Shown one piece after another: positions 1 through 7,446 of a stretch of DNA of 64,000 bases. Under the pieces are notes generated by a model. It saw nothing but the letters and a program-made list of their open reading frames with translations. It had not been told where the DNA came from and did no database searches. Each line of letters opens with the position of its first letter. Position 1 is the first letter of the stretch. The position numbers were made by a program, and so were the translations under genes. Source of the DNA: an uncultured Alphaproteobacteria bacterium (GTDB lineage: Bacteria > Pseudomonadota > Alphaproteobacteria > Rhizobiales > Beijerinckiaceae); contig CALKHP010000016.1 of the NCBI GenBank assembly GCA_937988775.1, positions 49,576 through 113,575 of the forward strand. Reading direction: 5' to 3'.

Positions 1-404
1 TGCAACCGTGCCTCGGCGCCCTGCACCGTGCCGACGGTCTGGTAGAACAGCAGCGGATCGACGATGCGATAGCGCGCGAAGGCATCGACCACGAGGCGCT
101 TGCGCTCCTCGCCGGCGACGCCGAGCTTGGCGGGTTCGTCGGCCGTGATGACCTCCTCGCCCTGCGGCCGGCTGCTGCCGGGCACGTCGACATCGAGAAT
201 CCATTTGTCGAGCAGCACGACGGTGTCGATCAGCGGCACCTTGGTCTTGAGACCCGGTTCCTTGATGACGGCCACCGGCTCGCCGAAGCGCAGCACGAGG
301 GCCTGCTGCGTCTGGCTGACAATGAAGAAGGTGTTCCAGGCGAAGAATGCCGCGATCGCCAGAACGATCAGCGCGCCGGTTCCGAAGAAGCTGGATTTCA
401 TCAT
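1..404 (-). CDS. hflC: Membrane protease regulator HflC (5' part only)
   Basis: HflC forms, with HflK, a large SPFH/prohibitin-type complex in the inner membrane that surrounds and restrains the FtsH protease. About 134 codons are present and the gene runs off the left edge. The start has a short basic N-terminus and one membrane segment (about residues 9-27), then the beginning of the SPFH domain with a QQALVLRFGEP-like stretch typical of HflC. Two consecutive ATG codons (404 and 401) could start translation. I took the first. It lies 13 bp downstream of the hflK stop, as in a two-gene operon. The family call is secure, but nothing can be said about the C-terminal half. Confidence 0.93.
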   Translation of the reverse strand, partial: MMKSSFFGTGALIVLAIAAFFAWNTFFIVSQTQQALVLRFGEPVAVIKEPGLKTKVPLIDTVVLLDKWILDVDVPGSSRPQGEEVITADEPAKLGVAGEERKRLVVDAFARYRIVDPLLFYQTVGTVQGAEARL

Positions 405-417
405 CTGTCTCCGCTTC

Positions 418-1560
418 TCACTGCTTCGCCGGGGCGACGGACGATTGCTTCGCCGGCGTGGCGGGCGGCGGCTTCTGCAACGCGCCGAGCGGCAGGTAAG
501 GCACCGCGCCGCCCTTCTGGTCGAGAATGATCTTGTCCATGCCGCTGTAGACCCGCTCCATGGTTTCGAGGAACAGGCGCTCGCGCGTCACGTCAGGCGC
601 CTTCTTGTACTCGCTGAGAACCTTGTCGAAACGCGCCGCCTGGCCGCGCGCCTCGGCGACGGTCGCCTCGCGATAGCCTTCGGCCGCGCGCGTCAGGCGC
701 GCCGCATCGGCATTGGCCTCGGGGATGATGCGCGATTCGTAGGTGCGCGCCTGCGTGATGACCTGATCGGCCTCCTGGCCGGCGGCGTTGATGTCGCGGA
801 ACGAATCGATCACCGGCGGCGGCACGTCGAGCGTGCGCATGTTGACGTTGCTGATCGTCACGCCGGAGTTGAACTCGTCAAGCACGCGCTGCATCAGGGA
901 TTTGACGTCGGCCTCGACCTGCGACCGGCTCGCCGGGCCGGAGACGATCTTGCGCAATTCGCTGCGGCCGACCACCTCGCGAATGGCGCTTTCGGCCACG
1001 GCGCGGATCGTGCCGCGCGGATCCTTCAGGTTGAAGACGAAATCCTCGGGCTTGTCGGCCTGGATGACCCAGAACACCGTGAAATCGATATCGACGATGC
1101 GCTCGTCGCCGGTCAGCATCAGCGAATCCTCGCGCGTGGCCGGGCCACGCCTGCTGTCCTGCCCGGTCGCGCCGATCTGCATGGTGTTGACGTCGGTGAC
1201 GCGCACCTTCTGCACGGCGCCGATTGGCGCCGGCCAGTTGTAGCGCAAGCCCGGCAGCGTCTTGCTCTCGTATTTGCCGAACACCATGTTGATGCCGACC
1301 TCGTTCGGCCGCACCGTGTACAGCCCGGTCAGCGCCCAGATCAGCAGCAGGATCAGGATGATGAAGGCAATGCCGCGCGCGCCGAAGCCGCCGCCCGTGC
1401 CGCCACCGCCGGGAAGGATATTGCGAAGCTGTTCCTGGCCGCGCCGCAGCAGGTCCTCGAGATTGGGAGGACCGCCATTATTCCCGCCTTGCGGACCTTG
1501 ACCCCAGGGGCCTTGGTTTTTCGGCTGCCACGGGCCGCCGCCTTGGTTGCTCCAGGGCAT
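418..1560 (-). CDS. hflK: Membrane protease regulator HflK
   Basis: HflK is the partner of HflC in the FtsH-modulating complex. The 380-residue protein has a Gly/Pro/Gln/Asn-rich cytoplasmic leader (about residues 1-60), one transmembrane helix (about 64-82) and then the SPFH domain. The long C-terminal helical region is rich in Ala, Glu and Arg and is expected to oligomerise. I chose the ATG at 1560, giving a MPWSNQGGGPWQ start, because a longer reading frame would begin inside the -35 box of the promoter called at 1613-1641. The low-complexity N-terminus is usual for HflK. It is first in the hflK-hflC operon. Confidence 0.95.
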   Translation of the reverse strand: MPWSNQGGGPWQPKNQGPWGQGPQGGNNGGPPNLEDLLRRGQEQLRNILPGGGGTGGGFGARGIAFIILILLLIWALTGLYTVRPNEVGINMVFGKYESKTLPGLRYNWPAPIGAVQKVRVTDVNTMQIGATGQDSRRGPATREDSLMLTGDERIVDIDFTVFWVIQADKPEDFVFNLKDPRGTIRAVAESAIREVVGRSELRKIVSGPASRSQVEADVKSLMQRVLDEFNSGVTISNVNMRTLDVPPPVIDSFRDINAAGQEADQVITQARTYESRIIPEANADAARLTRAAEGYREATVAEARGQAARFDKVLSEYKKAPDVTRERLFLETMERVYSGMDKIILDQKGGAVPYLPLGALQKPPPATPAKQSSVAPAKQ

Positions 1561-1612
1561 AAATGTCCTCGTCGAAAGCGCGCTAGCGGCGCGGGGAAAC
1601 TGGTTGCGTCGG

Positions 1613-1641
1613 GTTATATGTATCCCGGAAGACAAGCGCAA
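1613..1641 (-). promoter_or_regulatory. Probable sigma-70 promoter of hflKC
   Basis: On the minus strand TTGCGC (1641-1636) and TATAAC (1618-1613) are separated by exactly 17 bp. Transcription would start near 1606, giving a leader of roughly 45 nt before the hflK ATG. This is a match by eye to the consensus, with no experimental support. Confidence 0.5.
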
Positions 1642-1663
1642 TGAGCATGGCCGTCATGGCGGC

Positions 1664-2169
1664 TCAACGGCGCTCGTAATCGAGAAACGTGCAGGCGAAT
1701 TCGTCATCCGGCCCGGCCGGATGGTCTTGCGTGCGCCGCAGCGCCCATTCCGCGCCTGGCAGCGCTGGGAACGTCGTGTCGCCTTCGGGCTCGGCCTCGA
1801 CGCGCGTGATATAGGCGCGCGTCGCGAAGGGCAGCGCCAGGCGGTAGATTTCGCCGCCGCCGCCGACCACCATCTCGCCGGCCCCCATGCGCTCGGCCAA
1901 TTCCGCCCCCTTGGCGAAGGCCGCCTCGAGAGCGTGGCAGACATGCACGCCGGCGGCGGAAAAATTCGCGTCGCGCGTCACCACGATGGTTTCCCGGTTG
2001 GGCAGCGGCCGGCCGATCGAATCGTAGGTCTTGCGGCCAAGGATCAGCGGCCGCCCGGTGGTCAGCGCCTTGAAGCGCCGCAGGTCGCTCTTCAGCCGCC
2101 ACAGCAGCTTGTTGTCGCCGCCGATGACGCCATTGCGCGCCACCGCCGCGACCAGCACGATCGGCACGC

Positions 2170-2173
<4 letters not shown>
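1664..2173 (-). CDS. folA: Dihydrofolate reductase
   Basis: Reduces dihydrofolate to tetrahydrofolate with NADPH, regenerating the cofactor that ThyA oxidises. The 169-residue protein has the family's usual length. It shows the N-terminal VAAVARNGVIG strand-loop, the active-site acidic residue in LKSDLRRFK (Asp30), the GRPLILGRKTYDSIGRPLP segment and the NADPH-binding GEMVVGGGGEIY motif. The start is GTG at 2173, overlapping the thyA TGA by 4 nt (GTGA), so translation is probably coupled. A longer frame extends upstream but lies wholly inside thyA. The thyA-folA pair is a classic arrangement that keeps the two steps of the thymidylate cycle together. Confidence 0.95.
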
Positions 2174-2964
<791 letters not shown>

Positions 2965-3145
2965 GGCTGCTTGTAACCTGATTCTGGCCGGGCAGACAGC
3001 GGCCAAACGCACGCGCCCACAGCGCTGTTGCGCCCAAGGCGGCGGCACCCTTCACCTCGACAGCGCCCGGCTCGCGCGTCTGCCGCCGGCATCCAATCCG
3101 CAGCGCGGGCGCGCCGACGGCCTGAACCGTGGCGCCCTTCGCACC

Positions 3146-3256
3146 GGGATCGGCCGGTCGAGCCGTCCGATGACGGCGGCGGGTGTGGCAACCGGCCACC
3201 CCTCCCCGCTGCCGTCATGGGCCGGTTCATCCGGCCCATCCTGGCAGGAAAGGCGA
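3146..3256. repeat. Inverted pair of REP-like palindromes (family A)
   Basis: Two copies of one palindromic repeat face each other in the 327-bp gap between thyA and the DUF2853 gene. The right copy (3211-3244) begins GCCGTCATGGGCCGG and closes with CCGGCCCATCC. The left copy (3146-3177) is the reverse complement of the same design, ending CCGATGACGGC. The same two-copy layout recurs at 13969-14066, and single copies are at 6346 and probably 18413. The rest of the gap (2965-3145) shows no convincing gene or signal. Confidence 0.75.
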
Positions 3257-3291
3257 AGCGGCCGGCAATAGCCGCTATTCCGTCTTGAGCG

Positions 3292-3633
3292 TTATTTCGT
3301 CTTGGGGTGGAACAGGCTCAGCTTCTTGTAGTGCTCGGCCAGCAGATAATACACCGTGACGCGCGACTTCGAATTATCCGCCTTCATCTTGTCGAGCACG
3401 CCCTTCACCGCCGCGATCTGCTTGTCGTCGGCCTCGGTCACGGCGAGCTTTTTCTTGATGAAGTTGTCGGCAACGCGCTTGATCTCGGCCGGGTCGCTGG
3501 CCGAGACGAGCGAGGCGTCGCGCGAGCGCAGCGCAATGCCGCAGTGGCGCACCACGCCCGCGACCGCCGCCTCATCGACGCTGGCAGCATACTTCTTCAC
3601 GTCGGCCACATATTTCGCGATATCAGTTGCCAT
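3292..3633 (-). CDS. DUF2853 family protein
   Basis: A small, charged, soluble protein of 113 residues with no signal peptide or membrane segment. The stretches CGIALRSRDASLVSASD, FIKKKLAV and KSRVTVYYLLAEHYKKLSLF match my memory of the DUF2853 family, a compact helical domain without assigned function. The start at 3633 follows a GAGGGAG ribosome binding site. It is transcribed away from ssrA, so the 180 bp between them hold two divergent promoters. I cannot assign a role. Confidence 0.75.
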   Translation of the reverse strand: MATDIAKYVADVKKYAASVDEAAVAGVVRHCGIALRSRDASLVSASDPAEIKRVADNFIKKKLAVTEADDKQIAAVKGVLDKMKADNSKSRVTVYYLLAEHYKKLSLFHPKTK

Positions 3634-3768
3634 GCTCTCGCTCCCTCAGCTTGTCCGTTCAAGACGACAATCGCCAAGCTAGTCAGGTTCTGGAGGCTGG
3701 TCTACAGCCGAAATCCGCGCCTTTGCCGGAAGCACACAGCAAATTTCCCGGCAAGCGCCGACGCACCT

Positions 3769-3797
3769 TTGAAAAGCCGCGCGCCGCGCGCTATATT
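3769..3797 (+). promoter_or_regulatory. Sigma-70 promoter of ssrA
   Basis: TTGAAA (3769-3774) and TATATT (3792-3797) are separated by exactly 17 bp of GC-rich spacer. This is one of the best consensus matches in the window and fits a highly expressed stable RNA. Transcription would begin near 3804, just upstream of the acceptor part of the tmRNA. Confidence 0.7.
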
Positions 3798-3804
3798 CAA
3801 CCTG

Positions 3805-4118
3805 CCACGTTCGCGTGGCTATGGTGATAAACGGCTATCGGAATAAACCTTTCGGACCCGGGGGCGGTACCCGGCGCCTCCACCCGAGCCCACCCGCGCG
3901 GCGGGTTCCGGCGGGGGCGAAACAGGATCGACGAGGGTGTAAAGGGTAGACTTTCACTCGGCATGGTACCACCGTCATCGGGCTAAACTGATAGTTGCGA
4001 ATGACAACTATGCTCCGGCTGCTGTCGCCGCGTAAGCGGTGCCGGTAACGGAAATCAAGTCCTGAGGGGTAGCACTTTCAGGCGGGGTTCGGAGGCACCT
4101 GGCAACAGAAGCCTCCAC
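3805..4118 (+). ncRNA. ssrA: tmRNA, circularly permuted two-piece form
   Basis: tmRNA rescues stalled ribosomes by adding a degradation tag. The gene is permuted: the acceptor piece comes first (to about 3884) and the tag-coding piece second (from 3913). GGGGGCG (3913-3919) pairs with CGCCTCC (3875-3881). The third pair is G-U, the alanine identity signal read by AlaRS. A T-arm stem CCGGG/CCCGG lies just before the 3' strand. The tag frame at 3997-4035 reads ANDNYAPAAVAA-stop, so the full tag with the charged alanine is A-ANDNYAPAAVAA. A GGAGGC/GCCTCC hairpin (4091-4116) closes the coding piece. The outer ends are approximate. The discriminator A is followed by CC and then C, so the terminal A of CCA is not encoded. 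Confidence 0.92.
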
Positions 4119-4218
4119 TTTTCACAAATTCCCGGGTTTTCACAAATTCCCGGGGCTTTTGAAAAAAATTGCCCGGCCTCCCCTCGTCAGCGACGCGGAA
4201 TCGACTAAACTTGGCATC

Positions 4219-4830
4219 ATGACCGATCTCATCCGTTACGACCTCCTGGTTCAGGACGCATTGCGCGGCGTGGTTCGCAAGGTCATGAGCGACGTGGCGC
4301 GCAATGGCCTGCCCGGCGAGCATCACTTCTATGTCTCGTTCCGCACCCATGCGCCCGGCGTGCGCATCTCCAACCGCCTGCGCGAGCGCCATCCGGAAGA
4401 GATGACCATCGTGTTGCAGCACCAGTTCTGGGATCTCGGCGTCACCGAACATACGTTCGAGGTCGGCCTGTCCTTCGGCGGCGTGCCGGAGCGGCTGCTG
4501 GTGCCGTTCGATGCGCTGTCCGGCTTCTGGGACCCGTCGGTGCAGTTCGGCCTGAAATTCGAATCGACCGAGGCCGGCGAGGCAACCCTGCCCGAGGCCG
4601 GCGAAGCCCCGGCGGCCGACAGCCTCACCCCGCCCGAACCCGATGGCGGCCGCCTTGCCACGATCGAGGAAGCCGCAGGCAGCAACGATGCGGAGCCGAC
4701 GGTCATGACGCCGAAGCCGGCCGCCCGCCCCAAGAAGCAAGCTGCCGCCGCGGCGCCCGAGAGCCCCGATGCCAAGGGCGAGGCCGGCGCGGAGGTGCTC
4801 AGCCTCGACGCGTTCCGCAAGAAGAAGTAG
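4219..4830 (+). CDS. sspB: ClpXP adaptor SspB (alphaproteobacterial type)
   Basis: SspB binds ssrA-tagged proteins and tethers them to ClpX for degradation by ClpXP. The 203-residue protein has the conserved folded domain in about the first 125 residues, including FYVSFRTHAPGVRIS, MTIVLQHQFWDL and VPFDALSGFWDPSVQFGL. A long, poorly ordered Ala/Pro/Glu-rich linker follows, then a basic C-terminal peptide (EVLSLDAFRKKK) that corresponds to the ClpX-docking tail. I chose the ATG at 4219. A 20-codon extension upstream lacks homology. Its neighbour ssrA, 100 bp upstream on the same strand, makes the tag that SspB reads, so substrate signal and reader are physically linked. Confidence 0.93.
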   Translation: MTDLIRYDLLVQDALRGVVRKVMSDVARNGLPGEHHFYVSFRTHAPGVRISNRLRERHPEEMTIVLQHQFWDLGVTEHTFEVGLSFGGVPERLLVPFDALSGFWDPSVQFGLKFESTEAGEATLPEAGEAPAADSLTPPEPDGGRLATIEEAAGSNDAEPTVMTPKPAARPKKQAAAAAPESPDAKGEAGAEVLSLDAFRKKK

Positions 4831-4843
4831 CCCGGTCGCCTTC

Positions 4844-4889
4844 ATAGGATTTATTTCCTATTGTCAAGACGGGGGCCGCCGCGCTACAG
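4844..4889 (+). promoter_or_regulatory. Candidate fumC promoter with palindromic operator
   Basis: A perfect palindrome ATAGGA-N6-TCCTAT (4844-4861) abuts a possible promoter, TTGTCA (4861-4866) and CTACAG (4884-4889) at 17-bp spacing. The palindrome would cover the -35 edge, a usual place for a regulator. It could instead be a weak hairpin at the 3' end of the sspB message. No T-run follows, which argues against a terminator. Confidence 0.4.
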
Positions 4890-4952
4890 CAGCCGGCAGA
4901 TCGGAGGCCGGCGCCCACGCGCCCGGCCCGCTTTTGTTGGAGTTTTCCGCCG

Positions 4953-6344
4953 ATGGCCGCCACCCGCACCGAAACCGATACCTTTGGGCCGATTGAAGTC
5001 GATTCGACCCGTTATTGGGGCGCGCAGTCGCAGCGTTCGCTCGGCAACTTCAAGATCGGCTGGGAGAAGCAGCCGACGCCGGTGGTGCGGGCGCTCGGCA
5101 TCATCAAGCGCGCCGCCGCCGAAACCAACCTGGCGCTCGGCCGGCTCGACAAGGGCGTGGCCGAGACCATCGTCAAGGCGGCGCAGGAGGTCATCGACGG
5201 CAAGCTCGACGCGCATTTTCCGCTCGTCGTGTGGCAGACCGGTTCGGGCACCCAGTCCAACATGAACGCCAACGAGGTGATCTCGAATCGCGCCATCGAG
5301 ATGCTCGGCGGCACGATGGGCTCGAAGAAGCCGGTCCACCCCAACGACCACGTCAACATGAGCCAGTCGTCGAACGACACCTATCCGACCGCCATGCATA
5401 TCGCGGCGGCCGAGCAGGTGACCCATGACCTGCTGCCGGCGCTCAAGCACCTGCATCAGGCGCTCGACGCCAAGGCGAAGGCGTTCAAGGACATCATCAA
5501 GATCGGCCGCACCCACACCCAGGATGCGACGCCGCTGACACTCGGCCAGGAGTTTTCCGGCTACGCCCAGCAGGTCGCCAACGGCATCAGGCGCATCGAG
5601 AGCACGCTGCCGAGCCTGATGGAGCTTGCCCAGGGCGGCACCGCCGTCGGCACCGGGCTGAACGCGCCGGTCGGCTTCGCCGAGGGCGTCGCCGAACGCA
5701 TCGCCAGGATCACCGGCCTGCCCTTCACCTCGGCGCCCAACAAGTTCGAGGCGCTTGCCGCCCATGACGCCATGGTGATGACGCATGGCGCCATGAACAC
5801 GGTCGCCGCCTCGCTGTTCAAGATCGCCAACGACATCCGCTTCCTCGGCTCGGGGCCGCGCTCGGGGCTCGGCGAATTGTCGCTGCCGGAGAACGAGCCC
5901 GGCTCGTCGATCATGCCGGGCAAGGTCAACCCCACGCAATGCGAGGCGCTGACCATGGTCTGCGCGCAGGTGTTCGGCAACCAGTCGACCCTGACCTTCG
6001 CCGGCGCCTCCGGCCATTTCGAGTTGAACGTGTTCAACCCCGTCATGGCCTATAACTTCCTGCAAAGCGTGCGCCTGCTGGCGGACGCGGCCGTCAGCTT
6101 CACCGATCATTGCGTCGTGGGCATCGAGGCGCGCACCGACAACATCAAGGCGGCGCTCGACCGCTCGCTGATGCTGGTCACGGCGCTCGCCCCCAAGATC
6201 GGCTACGACAACGCCGCCAAGATCGCCAAGACGGCGCATAAGAACGGCACCACGCTGCGCGAGGAGGCGGTCGGCGGCGGCTACGTCACCGATGCCGAGT
6301 TCGACGCCATCGTGCGCCCCGAGAACATGATCTCGCCGCACTGA
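4953..6344 (+). CDS. fumC: Class II fumarate hydratase
   Basis: Interconverts fumarate and L-malate in the TCA cycle. It is the iron-free, oxygen-stable fumarase, active as a tetramer. The 463-residue length is normal. The superfamily signature GSSIMPGKVNPTQCE, containing the mobile-loop catalytic serine, is intact near residue 317. TGSGTQSNMNANEV, SSNDTYPTAMH and GRTHTQDATPLTLGQEF are also present. The ATG at 4953 follows a modest ribosome binding site. It is downstream of sspB on the same strand and is followed by a palindromic repeat before the ccdAB genes. Confidence 0.97.
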   Translation: MAATRTETDTFGPIEVDSTRYWGAQSQRSLGNFKIGWEKQPTPVVRALGIIKRAAAETNLALGRLDKGVAETIVKAAQEVIDGKLDAHFPLVVWQTGSGTQSNMNANEVISNRAIEMLGGTMGSKKPVHPNDHVNMSQSSNDTYPTAMHIAAAEQVTHDLLPALKHLHQALDAKAKAFKDIIKIGRTHTQDATPLTLGQEFSGYAQQVANGIRRIESTLPSLMELAQGGTAVGTGLNAPVGFAEGVAERIARITGLPFTSAPNKFEALAAHDAMVMTHGAMNTVAASLFKIANDIRFLGSGPRSGLGELSLPENEPGSSIMPGKVNPTQCEALTMVCAQVFGNQSTLTFAGASGHFELNVFNPVMAYNFLQSVRLLADAAVSFTDHCVVGIEARTDNIKAALDRSLMLVTALAPKIGYDNAAKIAKTAHKNGTTLREEAVGGGYVTDAEFDAIVRPENMISPH

Positions 6345-6345
6345 G

Positions 6346-6390
6346 CCCCGTCATGGCCGGGCCTGACCTGGCCATCCCGGCAGGAAAAGC
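6346..6390. repeat. REP-like palindrome, family A (single copy)
   Basis: CCCCGTCATGGCCGGGC begins a copy that folds on CTGGCCATCCCGG and ends CAGGAAAAGC, a tail also seen after the copy at 3211. It starts directly after the fumC stop codon and may end the fumC transcript or protect its 3' end. Confidence 0.65.
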
Positions 6391-6485
6391 GATTTCGTAT
6401 CAGCAGATTAAGCAGATGTCCGGAATCAGCTTGGCAACTTGAATCAGTTTCTGAACAAGACCGGCAATTGACGAAGGGGCCACTC

Positions 6486-6506
6486 ATGCGCATCATGCAT
6501 GCGCAT
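6486..6506. promoter_or_regulatory. Candidate autoregulatory operator of ccdAB
   Basis: The self-complementary octamer ATGCGCAT occurs twice, at 6486-6493 and 6499-6506, with starts 13 bp apart. The second copy overlaps the likely ccdA start codons. Ribbon-helix-helix antitoxins usually repress their own operon by binding short palindromes at the promoter, so this is a reasonable binding site. That role is inference. Confidence 0.4.
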
Positions 6507-6729
6507 GGCACCTCGCAAACCCGTCAACCTGTCTCTCGATGCGGCGCTTCTTGCCGAAGCGCGCAGCCAGAAGCTCAATCTTTCCGGCATTCTGGAGGAA
6601 AGCCTGCGCGTGCGCCTGCGCGCCGCGCGAGCCGAGGCGTGGCGGCGCGACAACGCCGCTGCCATCCGTGACGCGAATGAGGAACTGGCGGCGAACGGCC
6701 TGTGGTCGGATGGCCTCAGGCTGCTCTGA
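6499..6729 (+). CDS. ccdA: CcdA-type antitoxin
   Basis: Antitoxin of a type II pair. The N-terminal part (PRKPVNLSLDAALLAEARSQKLNLSGILEESL) is a ribbon-helix-helix DNA-binding fold. The C-terminal part is charged and probably unstructured until it wraps the toxin. The protein is 76 residues, usual for the family. Two in-frame ATGs (6499 and 6505) are possible starts and no clear ribosome binding site decides between them. Its TGA overlaps the ccdB ATG by one base (TGATG), so the two are translated together. The pair sits between fumC and the DUF4169 gene and interrupts what otherwise looks like housekeeping DNA. Confidence 0.85.
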   Translation: MRMAPRKPVNLSLDAALLAEARSQKLNLSGILEESLRVRLRAARAEAWRRDNAAAIRDANEELAANGLWSDGLRLL

Positions 6730-7025
6730 TGCGGCAATTCGATGTTCATGAACTGAGATCGGGCGCCGGCGGCCTCGTCCTGATCCTGCAAAACGACCTT
6801 ACGGATATGCTGGATAGCTGCGTCGTGGCCCCCGTCATGGCCGGGCCGGGGATGCCGATCGCGAGACTTCGCCCGGCGATGACGTTTCAGGCGAGGGATG
6901 TTATCGTCGCGATCGATCGGATGGCGGCCATCGAACGACGTGCCATCGGCCGCTACGAGGGTACGCTTCGCGCCTTCGAGGCCGAATTCAAGGCCGCCAT
7001 CGACCTGCTGTTTTTCGGATTCTAG
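6729..7025 (+). CDS. ccdB: CcdB-type gyrase toxin
   Basis: CcdB proteins poison DNA gyrase by trapping its cleavage complex. This copy has 98 residues (F-plasmid CcdB has 101) and the family layout: an N-terminal FDV strand, VVAP in the middle and a C-terminal AAIDLLFFGF. In F-plasmid CcdB the last three residues are Trp-Gly-Ile and are needed for killing. Here they are Phe-Gly-Phe, so the tryptophan is replaced by an aromatic residue and activity is uncertain. The central loop contains 17 bases identical to the repeat at 6346. The frame is intact. It is coupled to ccdA by a one-base overlap. Confidence 0.85.
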   Translation: MRQFDVHELRSGAGGLVLILQNDLTDMLDSCVVAPVMAGPGMPIARLRPAMTFQARDVIVAIDRMAAIERRAIGRYEGTLRAFEAEFKAAIDLLFFGF

Positions 7026-7027
7026 CC

Positions 7028-7219
7028 ATGGCCGAGATCGTCAATCTGCGAAAACTGCGCAAGGCAAAGACCCGCGCCGCCGACGAGAGCAAGGCGGCGG
7101 AGAACCGCGTGAAGTTTGGCCGCACCCGCCAGGAGCGCGACAAGCAGGCGGCGGAACAGGCGCTTGACCTGCGCCGCCTCGAAGGCCATCGCCGCACGCC
7201 GGATTCCGACAAGGCATGA
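7028..7219 (+). CDS. DUF4169 family protein
   Basis: A very small, strongly basic and charged protein (63 residues, mostly Lys, Arg, Glu and Ala) beginning MAEIVNLRKLRKAKTR. This matches the DUF4169 family, which I associate with Rhizobiales. It is probably one or two helices and may bind nucleic acid, but no function is established. It starts 2 bp after ccdB and overlaps the next gene by ATGA (7216-7219), so it is co-translated with the ribbon-helix-helix gene that follows. Confidence 0.75.
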   Translation: MAEIVNLRKLRKAKTRAADESKAAENRVKFGRTRQERDKQAAEQALDLRRLEGHRRTPDSDKA

Positions 7220-7446
7220 GCAGCGCCATCCTCAAGCGCTCGCTCGCCATTGCCGGCCACCACACCAGCATCTCGCTCGAGGCGCCGTTCTGGGACGGGC
7301 TGAGGCAGCTGGCGCGCGGCCGGGGCATCAGCCTCGCAGCGCTGGTCGCCGAGATCGATGCCGGGCGCCAGCACGGCAACCTGTCATCGGCCATCCGCCT
7401 GCATGTGCTCGACGCCGCCAAGGCGGGCCGCCTCACCGTGGATTGA
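7216..7446 (+). CDS. Ribbon-helix-helix domain protein
   Basis: A 76-residue protein in which LKRSLAIAGHHTSISLEAPFWDGLRQLARGRG and the following helices match the RHH_4 group of ribbon-helix-helix proteins. These are probably DNA-binding dimers. Target and role are unknown. It may act on its own operon. It is coupled to the DUF4169 gene by an ATGA overlap. Its last 14 bp lie opposite the end of the AsmA gene on the other strand. Confidence 0.75.
   Translation: MSSAILKRSLAIAGHHTSISLEAPFWDGLRQLARGRGISLAALVAEIDAGRQHGNLSSAIRLHVLDAAKAGRLTVD

Noticed and set aside
2965..3291. Several overlapping frames of 80-100 codons in the thyA-DUF2853 gap
   Set aside because: They cross the palindromic repeats and are Arg/Ala/Pro-rich on both strands, so they do not look like proteins.
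4078..4845. A 255-codon minus-strand frame opposite sspB
   Set aside because: It starts inside sspB and ends inside the tmRNA gene. SspB homology on the plus strand is clear.
4838..4866. Minus-strand promoter-like TTGACA and TATGAA around the palindrome before fumC
   Set aside because: The spacing is only 15 bp and it would transcribe antisense to sspB. More likely a by-product of the AT-rich palindrome.
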